A program made the position numbers and the translations under genes. A stretch of 64,000 nt of DNA from Pseudomonadota bacterium (lineage in GTDB: Bacteria; Pseudomonadota; Alphaproteobacteria; Rhizobiales; MH13), in the NCBI GenBank assembly GCA_039024915.1, contig JBCCPK010000001.1, positions 248,001 through 312,000 on the forward strand. Reading direction: 5' to 3'. Each line of letters opens with the position of its first letter. Within the stretch, counting starts at the first letter, position 1. The notes under the pieces are model-generated. The model was not told where the DNA came from, did not search any database, and worked only from the letters and a program-made list of their open reading frames with translations. Below are positions 48,120-56,184 of the stretch, piece after piece.

Positions 48120-49975
48120 GCATCCAAGTGGAAGACTGTAAGCCCTATCTCTCCGGCGTGCTGTTTCACACCGGTACGGCCATTACGGCACCAAGGTTGT
48201 TGAAGATCCATGATGCCATCTTTGAGCTCATTGCTAGCTTGGAAGACACCGATCGTGCCGCGCGCGAACTCCAGGCCGTGGCTAACAAAGTGGGCCAAAG
48301 CGGTTCTATGCATTGGGCCTGCATCCACTATCGCGAAAAACGAAAGCCTGCTTGGTACTCGGATTATACGCTTCTCGACAGCTCCAACCACATCATCATC
48401 CTGAGCGGTGCAGGCAAGTACCTGATCGCAAACTTCAGCGATCCCAGTCTTCGCAACAAGATCGTTGGTATGATCAGCAAAACAAAGGATCAACCTCTGG
48501 CAAGCTTGCGCAGGTTTGAGCGTAAGGACGTGGTCGCATCACTCGTTGACGACGAAGTTCGCACCCTATGGATGACCGGGACCCATCGACAGTCAGCCGT
48601 CAAGGCAGACAGCAAGACCCTATCTGGCATCGAGCTGGAGGCGGCCATCGATCCGCTCGGCGACCAAACCTACTACTTCAGCTCGATCCGTTCGACCGTG
48701 AATTCGGAAACATTCCCGAAAGCCGTGATCGGCAGTAGCCCAGCGCACGGTCGCTTTTGGATCAGCCCGTCAGAAAACTGGGAGAGTTTCCTCGAACGCA
48801 CGGAAGCGCTCTTAGGTCACGTTTCAGCCTCGCTCCTGGATCCGAGTGAGAAAAGAGTCCTTCCCTCGTTGGCACAACCAAGCACTGATCTTAGTGCTGT
48901 TAGTGAGCCTTATGGCTTATCGCTGGTGGTGCCTGAGGCGCAGTTTCCGGATGCGGTTCGCGATGGTGACCAAGATTGGCTGCAGAACTTCGCGGATAGC
49001 GCCCGTTTTGTGCTGGCGACACGCGATGGAACACCCGACTTCGAAGCGACAGTGTGGTGGCACGAAGATAGGCTGGGGACGATTGAGTACCGCTTTGAGA
49101 TCACCTCCACAGGCAAAACGCGGCTCGTGACTGACGTGCTGCAATGGACTGATGACACGGAAGAACTCTCCTCTCTCAAGCAGCTATGCCAGTCGAGAGA
49201 CTTGCTGACGATTTACTTCGACACCGGCCACACTTTTTCGCGTGGCAGCTTTTATGAGACAGCCTTTCGAGACCCCAATTATGATGGGTGGAAATGGGTC
49301 AATTGTGCAAACTGTGATGTCAGCAAGGAAAAGCCCATTCGCAAAAACAGCAACAACAAAAGCGTGTTCGATCCGTCCAAAATCGGAGAGACAGGTGAGG
49401 ACTCTTTGTTCTCCTTGGTTGTTCATCACTGGCCGAACATGGAAACCCTCGGTGAACCAAAGGGTTGGTTGTTGTGTGACGATGGCTCCATGGAGTCGGC
49501 AGATTTCATCCACCTTGAGCCTACTGCCAGCACACCGCAGCTGACGCTTATTCATGTTAAAGGCAGTGGGAGCGATGCCGCGAGCCGGCAGATTTCGGTG
49601 GCTGACTACGAGGTCGTTGTTGGACAAGCAATCAAGAACCTACGCCATCTTGATCGCAATGAGCTTCATGAAAAACTGAGCGCCAGTGATGGCGGATCGG
49701 TTGCAAAAGCCGTTTGGTTTGAAGGCAACAAAGCCAACCGTGATGACTTTCTGGAGGCACTGAAGACTATGGGAAGCAACCTTTCAGTTGAGGTTTGCAT
49801 CTTCCAGCCGAGCGTACGCAAGGATGAATGGACGACGGTTAAGGACAGGATCAACCAAGGCTTGCCGGATAATCAGAGGGCAAAGCGCATGCGGCAGCTC
49901 GATGCTCTGCTTCAAGGTGCAAGCGCGAACTGTTTTGCTCTCGGCGCCAAGCTTATCTGCCTTGGCGAAGCTTGA
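48116..49975 (+). CDS. Large protein with PD-(D/E)xK-like nuclease core, partner of DUF2235
   Basis: 619 residues, soluble, not a recognised named family. The C-terminal third contains a pattern I know from uncharacterised nuclease-like domains of helicase-associated proteins: LLCDDGSMESADFIHLE (Asp near 460), then LTLIHVKGSG (lysine near 480, with the usual Glu/Gln position occupied by His) and YEVVVGQAIKNLRHLD near 495-510. The latter corresponds to an often seen YEVxGQAxKS-like helix. The N-terminal two thirds are unassigned and may sense or regulate. It is translationally coupled to the DUF2235 hydrolase. Whether the nuclease site is active is uncertain, since the metal-binding set is not canonical. 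Confidence 0.6.
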   Translation: MSIQVEDCKPYLSGVLFHTGTAITAPRLLKIHDAIFELIASLEDTDRAARELQAVANKVGQSGSMHWACIHYREKRKPAWYSDYTLLDSSNHIIILSGAGKYLIANFSDPSLRNKIVGMISKTKDQPLASLRRFERKDVVASLVDDEVRTLWMTGTHRQSAVKADSKTLSGIELEAAIDPLGDQTYYFSSIRSTVNSETFPKAVIGSSPAHGRFWISPSENWESFLERTEALLGHVSASLLDPSEKRVLPSLAQPSTDLSAVSEPYGLSLVVPEAQFPDAVRDGDQDWLQNFADSARFVLATRDGTPDFEATVWWHEDRLGTIEYRFEITSTGKTRLVTDVLQWTDDTEELSSLKQLCQSRDLLTIYFDTGHTFSRGSFYETAFRDPNYDGWKWVNCANCDVSKEKPIRKNSNNKSVFDPSKIGETGEDSLFSLVVHHWPNMETLGEPKGWLLCDDGSMESADFIHLEPTASTPQLTLIHVKGSGSDAASRQISVADYEVVVGQAIKNLRHLDRNELHEKLSASDGGSVAKAVWFEGNKANRDDFLEALKTMGSNLSVEVCIFQPSVRKDEWTTVKDRINQGLPDNQRAKRMRQLDALLQGASANCFALGAKLICLGEA

Positions 49976-50060
49976 TGCGCAACTTCACCTATGGCCATTG
50001 TTTAGCCCACCACGCGAACGTTGCCCATGCGCAGTTCCGCAAGTCACGCTCTCCAAGAGC

Positions 50061-51776
50061 TCAGTTGAGACCATTCCAACCGCGAATGCGGTTGGCCAAT
50101 TGATCGAGTTGAGCCCTTAAATCTAGGGATCCGTTGATGTCTGTTAGTTCGAATTCATCGACCACCGCTCTGGCGATTGCCACTTTGTCTTCTTTGAAAG
50201 ACGGTAAAATGCTTTCCTTCCAAACCTGATCATACGGGCTAAGCTGGGGCATCTCCTGATCCTCTATGCGTTGCAGAACGACCGCCGGAATGTAGTTTTC
50301 CACCTCTCGTCCGGCTGTGACCCAGGCAAAACCACCTATAGCTTCAATTTCGCCAACCATACGCTGTTTGGTGTCATTCAGCCTGGGCCGAGGGCGGCGA
50401 CTAGCGTTGGTGTTTGGCCTACGATCACTATCCAATAAAATCGCTGCGTTGCGGTTGATGGATATCAGCGAGATCAGCTCGTCGGTCTCGTCAGGAGGAA
50501 GTGCATCAAGGTGGCTGAGAAGCCTTCCGCCATAAAACATAATCGTGTAGTGCACGCTCTCTTTCAGCGTTCCGTTTGATATGAGATCGATCCATCGCCG
50601 AAGATATAAACGGTCGGTCGGTCCCTCGACCCAAAGCACGCAGTTCGCCTGGAGAATATCGGAAGCTCGAATATCGAGATCATCCAGGACATCGCGCTTC
50701 GCCTTGTAACCAAGGGCACGATGGCAACTTGATTGCCCGGCCTTGTGCCTCACATGGATCAGTTGCGTGTCGTTCCGACCGGAAGCCCAATCGATGCAGA
50801 TCGGAGAGTGCGTTGTAATCACCAGGGAGAAGGATTTCTCATCTCGTTGCCTAGCAAGAAACTCAAGTAGTCGACGCAGAAGCGCAGGGTGCAGATTGTT
50901 CTCTGGCTCTTCCACGACGAAAATCGTCTTCGACCAATCCGTGTTATCGATGCGCGGGACGAGCCGGAGCATAGCGAGAATGATGAAAACCGATTTGAGA
51001 CTGCTGCCCGATTGCGAAAGCGGTACATCGCCCTTTGAGGCTTCAGTGAGGTAAATCTCCCAAATCCCGCCCCCATCCTCTTGGCACGTTAGGCGTTGGA
51101 ACCGATTGTCAGCTTGATAGATCTCGTTGAGTTCGCGAAGAAGCTCCTCCTCCACCTCTGCACGAGGCAGGTCGACGCTGTTAATGAAGCCTCGAACAAT
51201 GTTCGTGAGTCCCTTACCGTTCGCTTCGACCTTAAAGTTGGTGCTACCGCTACTCCCCTCCGGGGCGACATCCCGCTCCGAGTCCACCTCGACCAACTTA
51301 AGACCGTCGAAAGGACTTGAGTTGTAGCCCGCCATTTTCCGACGAGCTCCCTGCAGCGCACCAGTAGGGATGGACTTAAAGGCCTCGCCAGATACCTCCT
51401 TTACCTTCCAGTCCGCCCCGTACGTTCGCACAAATTCACTTCCCAGCAGGTGAGCCCCGGCAGTCGTCCAATGGTTGCCGCGGATATCGCCGCCACTTGT
51501 GCCCTCGTGAAACAATTGACGAAGAACCGCCTCATCGGTCGCCTGAGTGATCTCGAGCGAAAAATCGCCAGACCCGCGTGCATGTTTCGATTCGTCGTAA
51601 GCCTTTCCTTTGCTGACACAAATTTCGATTGCGTCGATCAGCGCCGACTTTCCAGAGTTATTGCGGCCAATAACGATGTTGATCGGAGCAAAGGGTTCAA
51701 ACCCGCCACCCTCTTCCCCGAAACATTTGAAGTTTGTCGCTTTGACGGAGATGTCTTTTAGCGGGTGGGTAGTCAA
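50061..51776 (-). CDS. OLD-family ATP-dependent nuclease (ATPase + TOPRIM)
   Basis: 571 residues. The N-terminal ATPase of ABC/SMC type has Walker A GRNNSGKSALIDAIE (residues 37-51), a signature-like LSQSGSSLKSV, Walker B TIFVVEEPENNLHP and an H-loop ITTHSP. The C-terminal TOPRIM domain has VLWVEGPTDRLYLRRW near 384-399 (catalytic Glu) and ILLDSDRR near 448 (Asp-x-Asp). This is the layout of class 1 OLD proteins, some of which defend against phages (P2 Old) and others of which work with a helicase (Gabija GajA). No UvrD-like helicase (GajB) lies beside it. It converges with the DUF2235/nuclease-like pair with 85 bp between, which makes a local cluster of likely defence genes. Confidence 0.9.
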   Translation of the reverse strand: MTTHPLKDISVKATNFKCFGEEGGGFEPFAPINIVIGRNNSGKSALIDAIEICVSKGKAYDESKHARGSGDFSLEITQATDEAVLRQLFHEGTSGGDIRGNHWTTAGAHLLGSEFVRTYGADWKVKEVSGEAFKSIPTGALQGARRKMAGYNSSPFDGLKLVEVDSERDVAPEGSSGSTNFKVEANGKGLTNIVRGFINSVDLPRAEVEEELLRELNEIYQADNRFQRLTCQEDGGGIWEIYLTEASKGDVPLSQSGSSLKSVFIILAMLRLVPRIDNTDWSKTIFVVEEPENNLHPALLRRLLEFLARQRDEKSFSLVITTHSPICIDWASGRNDTQLIHVRHKAGQSSCHRALGYKAKRDVLDDLDIRASDILQANCVLWVEGPTDRLYLRRWIDLISNGTLKESVHYTIMFYGGRLLSHLDALPPDETDELISLISINRNAAILLDSDRRPNTNASRRPRPRLNDTKQRMVGEIEAIGGFAWVTAGREVENYIPAVVLQRIEDQEMPQLSPYDQVWKESILPSFKEDKVAIARAVVDEFELTDINGSLDLRAQLDQLANRIRGWNGLN

Positions 51777-51850
51777 AGGTTGCTCCTATGACGGCCGCAG
51801 GCTTTGATCGTAGAAGTTTCTTGAACATCGACGCTTAGCCCGTTCGATAT

Positions 51851-52066
51851 TTATCGTGGAACTTGCTTTGCTTCGCTCAGCTGCTCAATAGCCGACAGGA
51901 CCTCCGCGGCTAATTTCTCGATCTCCGTTCGCTGATCGTCCTTCGGCTTCGAACTGATGCCGAACATGCGCTGCTCTCTGATGTAGCCCACAAGGTCCAT
52001 CCATGGCGTTCGGTGGTGCCCGGACCTTCGGCCATCGAAGCTGCTGTGCATCCAGCCATCCTTCAT
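51851..52066 (-). CDS. Small unrecognised protein
   Basis: 71 residues; the second half (EIEKLAAEVLSAIEQLSE) is a likely amphipathic helix or short coiled coil. It lies 74 bp upstream of the OLD-like gene on the same strand and 28 bp downstream of the GrlR-like gene, so the three could share a transcript. No domain recognised. Moderately likely to be real because of its coding-like composition and tight spacing. Confidence 0.45.
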   Translation of the reverse strand: MKDGWMHSSFDGRRSGHHRTPWMDLVGYIREQRMFGISSKPKDDQRTEIEKLAAEVLSAIEQLSEAKQVPR

Positions 52067-52094
52067 TTGCTCCGCCTATCTGGATTTGCTTACT

Positions 52095-52418
52095 TTAGGC
52101 GGCTTTCAGCAAACTGAGTTGGATTGACAACTTAACCCCTGCCGCGTGTGGTGTGGTTCCTTCACCGATAATGATGTTCCCGTCGACACTCCCCCTGATT
52201 TGCAGGCTTGCATTATCGGTGCCGAGTACGCTTGGAAGGCCGTCAGAGTGGCGATTTACCTGAATGGTCGAGGAAAACGTCCCAGCATCGACGGTATAAC
52301 TCCCTGTATAGGCTATCGCGGAGTCCCCGCCGTTTGCCTTTCCGTTTTCCAAGTTGATCACGCCAAATCCCATTCCCAAGGGGGTCTGAAACTGCACTTT
52401 GTAAAGTCCTTCAATCAT
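52095..52418 (-). CDS. GrlR-like small regulator
   Basis: 107 residues from ATG 52418 (an in-frame start at 52445 adds nine residues). It begins MIEGLYKVQFQTPLGMGFGV and continues with GGDSAIAYTGSY, the pattern of the GrlR family, small beta-barrel proteins named after a negative regulator of type III secretion in enteric bacteria. Members are widespread in bacteria without such systems, where their partner is unknown. Here it sits beside the OLD-like nuclease and the XRE/ImmA pair, with no secretion genes. Confidence 0.7.
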   Translation of the reverse strand: MIEGLYKVQFQTPLGMGFGVINLENGKANGGDSAIAYTGSYTVDAGTFSSTIQVNRHSDGLPSVLGTDNASLQIRGSVDGNIIIGEGTTPHAAGVKLSIQLSLLKAA

Positions 52419-52498
52419 CTCGAATTTCCTTTTCGAACCTCGCATTGCTAGCGGGGCGATTTAGGGCTCGCCCCGCAATTACTCCCGTCGTGGCATCC

Positions 52499-52642
52499 TC
52501 ATTTTTTCCGGTTGGGGCGTTGAGTGAGAGCTGAAGCTGCGGCGGTTTTCGCAGCTTTGCTCGACTTTGGATTTCTCAATACCTTGCTCGCGGCCGACGC
52601 GGCTCGTTTGCTGGTTACTTCGCTATTGGCGTTACGTGTCAT
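52499..52642 (-). CDS. 47-residue conserved-type small protein
   Basis: 47 residues, MTRNANSEVTSKRAASAASK to its end RPNRKK; strongly basic, rich in Ala/Ser/Lys. It has the pattern of a very short protein seen in many proteobacteria (ASxAGKxLRNPKSSKxxKSxAxSALxQ), often overlooked in annotation; the function is unknown to me. The match between this pattern and LRNPKSSKAAKTAAASALTQ is the reason for calling it. It lies divergent from the XRE regulator with about 100 bp between. Confidence 0.65.
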   Translation of the reverse strand: MTRNANSEVTSKRAASAASKVLRNPKSSKAAKTAAASALTQRPNRKK

Positions 52643-52743
52643 ATATCAGTCTCGATATTGCTGGGGTGGCTGTTCGTTGCTAGTTTGCAACTGCAAGGGG
52701 TAGCCGATTCTCCAAAAATTGCAACAGTGAAACTTGAGGTCAT

Positions 52744-53109
52744 ATGTCGAATTTTTTTGATGCCGAGGGCTTCTACGCAGCCCTCGATGCAATCAGGCGG
52801 GGTAAAGAGTTCTCATGGAAGAAGGTTGCAGAGAAGTCGAATGTCTCTGCTTCAACGCTTACACGTATGGGTCAAGGAAAGAGGCCAGACGTTGATAGCC
52901 TTGCTGCATTAGCCTCCTGGTCCGGAATTGATGTTAGCCAGTTCTACAGAGACAAGGTGATCCCACGAGCACAAAAAGACACTATGGCGGAAATAACGAC
53001 GCTCTTGCGCGCTGACAGACAGATTGCCGGTGAGGATGCTCAAACGATGGAGCTGATGATCAAGACGCTGTACGAAGACATGAGGAAGCGCAGAGCAAGT
53101 GGGCTATAA
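52744..53109 (+). CDS. XRE-type helix-turn-helix regulator
   Basis: 121 residues. The N-terminal 65 residues form an XRE/Cro-like domain: SWKKVAEKSNVSASTLTRMG is the helix-turn-helix, followed by GKRPDVDSLAALASWSGID. The C-terminal half is helical and probably dimerises or binds the partner. It overlaps the ImmA/IrrE peptidase gene by 11 bp, the classic pairing in which the peptidase cleaves or inactivates the repressor upon stress and releases transcription of the element's genes (as in ICEBs1 ImmR/ImmA). Confidence 0.85.
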   Translation: MSNFFDAEGFYAALDAIRRGKEFSWKKVAEKSNVSASTLTRMGQGKRPDVDSLAALASWSGIDVSQFYRDKVIPRAQKDTMAEITTLLRADRQIAGEDAQTMELMIKTLYEDMRKRRASGL

Positions 53110-53674
53110 GTTCAAGCATGGCTTTAAAGCGGAGGCTGAGCGTTACGCTGAAGAGTTTCGAGGGGAACTCGGCCTAGCGCCTGACGCGCCTATGTGCCCG
53201 CGAAAACTGGCTTCGCACCTGGAAGTTCCTGTTTTCGGCATCAAGGACAATCCTGTGCTGCCAGCCGAAATGACGGCGTACTGGGCGAGGCATCCGAATG
53301 ATCCGTTCTCTGGACTTATAATCTCCGACAATTCCTACAAAGAAATCCATCACAACGATTTCCATCATCCTCGTAGACAAAACTCCGATTTAGCACATGA
53401 GCTTGCGCATATAATCCTGGGTCATGACCTGAACACTCCGATCAGGGAAAACGGCGAACGCGCTTACGATAGAAATACTGAGGAAGAGGCAAAGTGGCTG
53501 GGTGCAACACTGTTACTGCCAAAAAAAGCCACTGTGATGATGGTATTGAACTCATACGATCGCGGACGAGTTGAAACCGAATTTGAGGTTAGCTGGGCGA
53601 TGTATCAATACCGCCTGCAGGTCACGGATACAGTTCGCGCCGCACGGAACATCAGGAAGAAGTACGCCGCCTGA
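53099..53674 (+). CDS. ImmA/IrrE family metallopeptidase
   Basis: 191 residues from GTG 53099, inside the end of the XRE gene. The zinc motif LAHELAHIILGHD near residues 98-110 (HExxH) and the downstream glutamate in NTEEEAKWLGATLLLP are the hallmarks of the COG2856 family. The C-terminal helix SWAMYQYRLQVTDTV is also usual. It is expected to cleave the paired XRE repressor and so act as the switch for induction of the element or of neighbouring genes. Confidence 0.9.
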   Translation: MGYKFKHGFKAEAERYAEEFRGELGLAPDAPMCPRKLASHLEVPVFGIKDNPVLPAEMTAYWARHPNDPFSGLIISDNSYKEIHHNDFHHPRRQNSDLAHELAHIILGHDLNTPIRENGERAYDRNTEEEAKWLGATLLLPKKATVMMVLNSYDRGRVETEFEVSWAMYQYRLQVTDTVRAARNIRKKYAA

Positions 53675-53788
53675 ACCACGTTACGGAACGACGCTGCTAA
53701 CGCTCAGAAAGGTAGTGAAGTGGGAATGGTTCCCTGGGCTTGGGACAGTTTGGCAATTACCTTCCATGCGGCTGCGCGCCAATAAATT

Positions 53789-53944
53789 TCACACAGTGAA
53801 GAGGGGGGCTGCCAGGATTGGAAACAGCTCTGCTATCGCCCAAGCCAGTCCCAAGACCGCGACCATGCAAGCGAGCAGGAACTGCTTCCGTTCGATGCGA
53901 TCGAGCTGCTCCTGGATGGCGATAATCTTGAGATCATTGATCAT
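53789..53944 (-). CDS. Small single-span membrane protein
   Basis: 51 residues: an N-terminal charged helix (LKIIAIQEQLDRIERKQ) followed by one membrane helix (LLACMVAVLGLAWAIAELF). Although short, its amphipathic-then-hydrophobic design is coherent and no plus-strand frame in this interval looks coding. It lies in the gap between the ImmA-like gene and the resolvase-linked small gene. Holin-like or toxin-like small membrane proteins look similar, but no partner is visible. Confidence 0.5.
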   Translation of the reverse strand: MINDLKIIAIQEQLDRIERKQFLLACMVAVLGLAWAIAELFPILAAPLFTV

Positions 53945-54072
53945 GATTTAAGGGTGTTGCATTGCGAGCTTGCTGCAAAGCTAAAGCGACAAATCGCCCA
54001 ATGATGCCTGTGGGTAATTTGAGCGGCGGTCCGAAGTGCTGTTGCCCACAGTGTAGGTATGGCCGCGTTCAT

Positions 54073-54216
54073 TCAGGTCCTGGCATGCTGATCCCGCGCC
54101 CACGCTTCGAGCGTTCGCAGGAACTCGGCGCGGATACTCGGGTCCTCAATGGACGTATAAGCGACCTCCAGCCTGTACAGTTCGGTCTCCGTGATGTGGA
54201 TGATGGTTTCAGGCAT
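54073..54216 (-). CDS. Small protein coupled to resolvase
   Basis: 47 residues, opening MPETIIHITETELYRLEVAY, acidic and helical. Its start overlaps the end of the upstream resolvase gene by 8 bp, so it is translationally coupled to it. No family recognised; it may modulate the recombinase or be an unrelated passenger. Confidence 0.55.
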   Translation of the reverse strand: MPETIIHITETELYRLEVAYTSIEDPSIRAEFLRTLEAWARDQHART

Positions 54217-54820
54217 TGGAGCCTCCTTTCGGTTTGTGTGGAACTGGGTAGGCGTAGCCGCCGTCGTGAAAGGCACGTTCGAGAGTTGTACGTCCGACAC
54301 CGATTTCAGCGGCGACGGATGCGGACGGCCTTCCGGCTTCGCTGACAGCACGGTAGGCATCTGCGACTTGTTCTGCTGTCAGGATTGGTGGCCGCCCTAG
54401 GCGCTGGCCGCGCTCCCTTGCAGCTGCGAGACCTTCTCTCGTGCGGCGGCTGATGATACGGCGCTCGAACTGCGCAAAGGCGGCGAGGAGCGTGTAGAAC
54501 AGCTCGCCCTCCGGTGTGGTGGTGTCCACTTGCAAGGAGAGAATGCGGAAGGCGACATGGTGCGCCCGTAGGTCCGCAGCAATCAGCATCGCATCAACTG
54601 ACGAGCGAAACGCGCGGTCCAGATCCATGACAACGAATGTGTCGCCGGGCTGGAGTCGCTGCATCACCTCATCAAAGACGGGTCGATCGTCTGCTACCGC
54701 CGAGACATGCTCGATATGCAGGGTGTCGCACTCCGCGCGAAGAGCATCGACCTGACGATCGGGGGCTTGGGATCGGGTGGAGACGCGGATGTAACCCAGA
54801 CGGCGCGGTGAGCGGGACAT
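54209..54820 (-). CDS. Small serine resolvase/invertase
   Basis: 203 residues from ATG 54820. The catalytic N-terminus RRLGYIRVSTRSQ has the nucleophile Ser14; FVVMDLDRAFRSS and LLAAFAQFERRIISRRTREG are the conserved active-site and E-helix blocks. The C-terminal helix-turn-helix (residues about 160-200) follows RGQRLGRPP, as in Tn3-type resolvases and DNA invertases. Longer in-frame starts add a non-matching N-terminus. It may resolve multimers of the circular element, help in recombination at an internal res site, or be a remnant of a transposon. A res site, if any, would be expected near 54825-54970. Confidence 0.88.
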   Translation of the reverse strand: MSRSPRRLGYIRVSTRSQAPDRQVDALRAECDTLHIEHVSAVADDRPVFDEVMQRLQPGDTFVVMDLDRAFRSSVDAMLIAADLRAHHVAFRILSLQVDTTTPEGELFYTLLAAFAQFERRIISRRTREGLAAARERGQRLGRPPILTAEQVADAYRAVSEAGRPSASVAAEIGVGRTTLERAFHDGGYAYPVPHKPKGGSNA

Positions 54821-54972
54821 GGCAGGTGTGCGAAATCGATCCTTTCTCGACACACCTGTTTTGCGTTTGAGCGTTTGCTGACAATGCGCGCAAACCCCCG
54901 CTGACCCTGGTCTCGTGTTTACCGTTGTCTCGGAATCTCGTAAAGCTCGTCCCTGCCAAAAAACCATGATTA

Positions 54973-55329
54973 ATGAACAGCATAGCGAGGCGAGTCGCGG
55001 CAATCACGATTGTTGGTGCCTGCGGATTCTACCCACAGATTCTCTCAGCAGATGGGTTCACTGGCGAACAGTTCTTGGAATGGAGCGACGCGGCTCAGGA
55101 CAGCTACATTCAGACATCTGTTACGATGGCCGCGATTCTGGCCACACAGACCAACAAGCCATCTGGAGACTGTTTGACCGATTGGTACTTCGAGCCGGCT
55201 GCAAACCGCGCGGAACGCCATAACAGCATCAAACAAACAATCGCGCGCAATGGAGAGCATCACCCCAGCTCGGTTATCTATCTGATCTTGGAGGAAGCGT
55301 GCGGGCCTTTCGCAATTGATCCTAGTTGA
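54973..55329 (+). CDS. Exported small protein, possibly Rap1a/Tai-like
   Basis: 118 residues with a signal peptide of about 26 residues (IARRVAAITIVGACG...LSA). The mature part, starting DGFTGEQFLEW, has two cysteines and mainly helical prediction. Overall length, the initial xGxxLLxW-like block and the C-terminal EEACGPF are loosely like the Rap1a/Tai family of small periplasmic proteins. That similarity is weak. It is divergent from the resolvase and overlaps the end of the next gene (opposite strand) by 8 bp. Confidence 0.6.
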   Translation: MNSIARRVAAITIVGACGFYPQILSADGFTGEQFLEWSDAAQDSYIQTSVTMAAILATQTNKPSGDCLTDWYFEPAANRAERHNSIKQTIARNGEHHPSSVIYLILEEACGPFAIDPS

Positions 55330-56050
55330 GAGTGGTGGGCAGGCTCGGTGCGGATGGCGTGGCCGGTGGCGCCGCGATCACCTCCGGTTCAGCTGCTGGA
55401 AGGGCGAAGATCGCAGGTTGAGTGCTCTCTATCCTATCTAACGCATCGTCCATCTCGTCGAGGCTCATTGGATTGTCGTCGTTGTCGTGCCGGTCACGTA
55501 TGCTGCCAAGAGTGTCAGTTCGATAGCCGCGCCATTGATGGAGCTCATTCTCAAGTGAGTTTAGCTGTTCTTTCGCCGCAAAATACGCTTCAGCCGACGG
55601 AGCATTCTCGGGCCATGTGATGCCCGCAGCAATCTCCGGCGTCACATCCCGACCGTCTGCATCAACGACCCGCCCGTCGGCATATCGAAACACGAGCTGA
55701 CCATCCGGTCCACGCGCGGCATCTGCTTCCATATCCGCAAGCAGGGTCTGCGCGGCTTGGATCGCGGTCTCGTAGCGCTGGATGGTCTGATCAGCGTGTG
55801 TTTCAGCCTCAGAGAGTTGACTGCCTAATCGTTCGTAGGTCGCCCTGTAGATCGGATCGGTTAGCAGCTCGACCAATCGGCGCTGCTCGGCCTCTTTGAC
55901 GCGTTTACGGCGCTTCGCTCCAGGCGAACGGCCGTCGCCCTCGGACAGAAACCGCTGTATGCGTCCTGGATCCATACCTGTGATCTCATTTTGCAGATCA
56001 TCAAAATCGCGGCGCTTCTTAGCGTCATTGGAAGAGAGATCATGTCTCAA
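55322..56050 (-). CDS. Unrecognised helical protein with proline-rich tail
   Basis: 242 residues, no membrane segment. The first 60 residues are basic and polar (KRRKRVKEAEQRR). The central 80-180 region is predicted coiled coil interrupted by a small beta segment of the form VFRYADGRVVDADGRDVTPE. The tail is Ala/Pro-rich (AAPPATPSAPSLP). Similar architecture is found in scaffold-like proteins of plasmids and integrative elements, but I recognise no family. It is transcribed divergently from the 56185 gene across a short A+T-rich spacer. Confidence 0.6.
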   Translation of the reverse strand: MRHDLSSNDAKKRRDFDDLQNEITGMDPGRIQRFLSEGDGRSPGAKRRKRVKEAEQRRLVELLTDPIYRATYERLGSQLSEAETHADQTIQRYETAIQAAQTLLADMEADAARGPDGQLVFRYADGRVVDADGRDVTPEIAAGITWPENAPSAEAYFAAKEQLNSLENELHQWRGYRTDTLGSIRDRHDNDDNPMSLDEMDDALDRIESTQPAIFALPAAEPEVIAAPPATPSAPSLPTTLN

Positions 56051-56184
56051 GGCACACCTGCTTTGTCGCGAGCATCTGCCGCCAGATCGAAGTATTAGTT
56101 ATTCGTAGTCTTACACTGTTCATATATATGATAATAATAGCACAATATCTTTTGCATTTCCAGAAAACATGCTAATGTATACAT

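Noticed and set aside
50061-51776. Gabija or PARIS defence system
   Set aside because: Gabija needs a UvrD-like helicase and PARIS a separate small ATPase plus TOPRIM gene; here a single OLD protein holds both domains and no helicase is adjacent.
53571-53951. 126-codon plus-strand frame after the ImmA-like gene
   Set aside because: Starts inside the peptidase gene and has no coding character; the minus-strand 51-residue membrane protein in the same interval is more credible.
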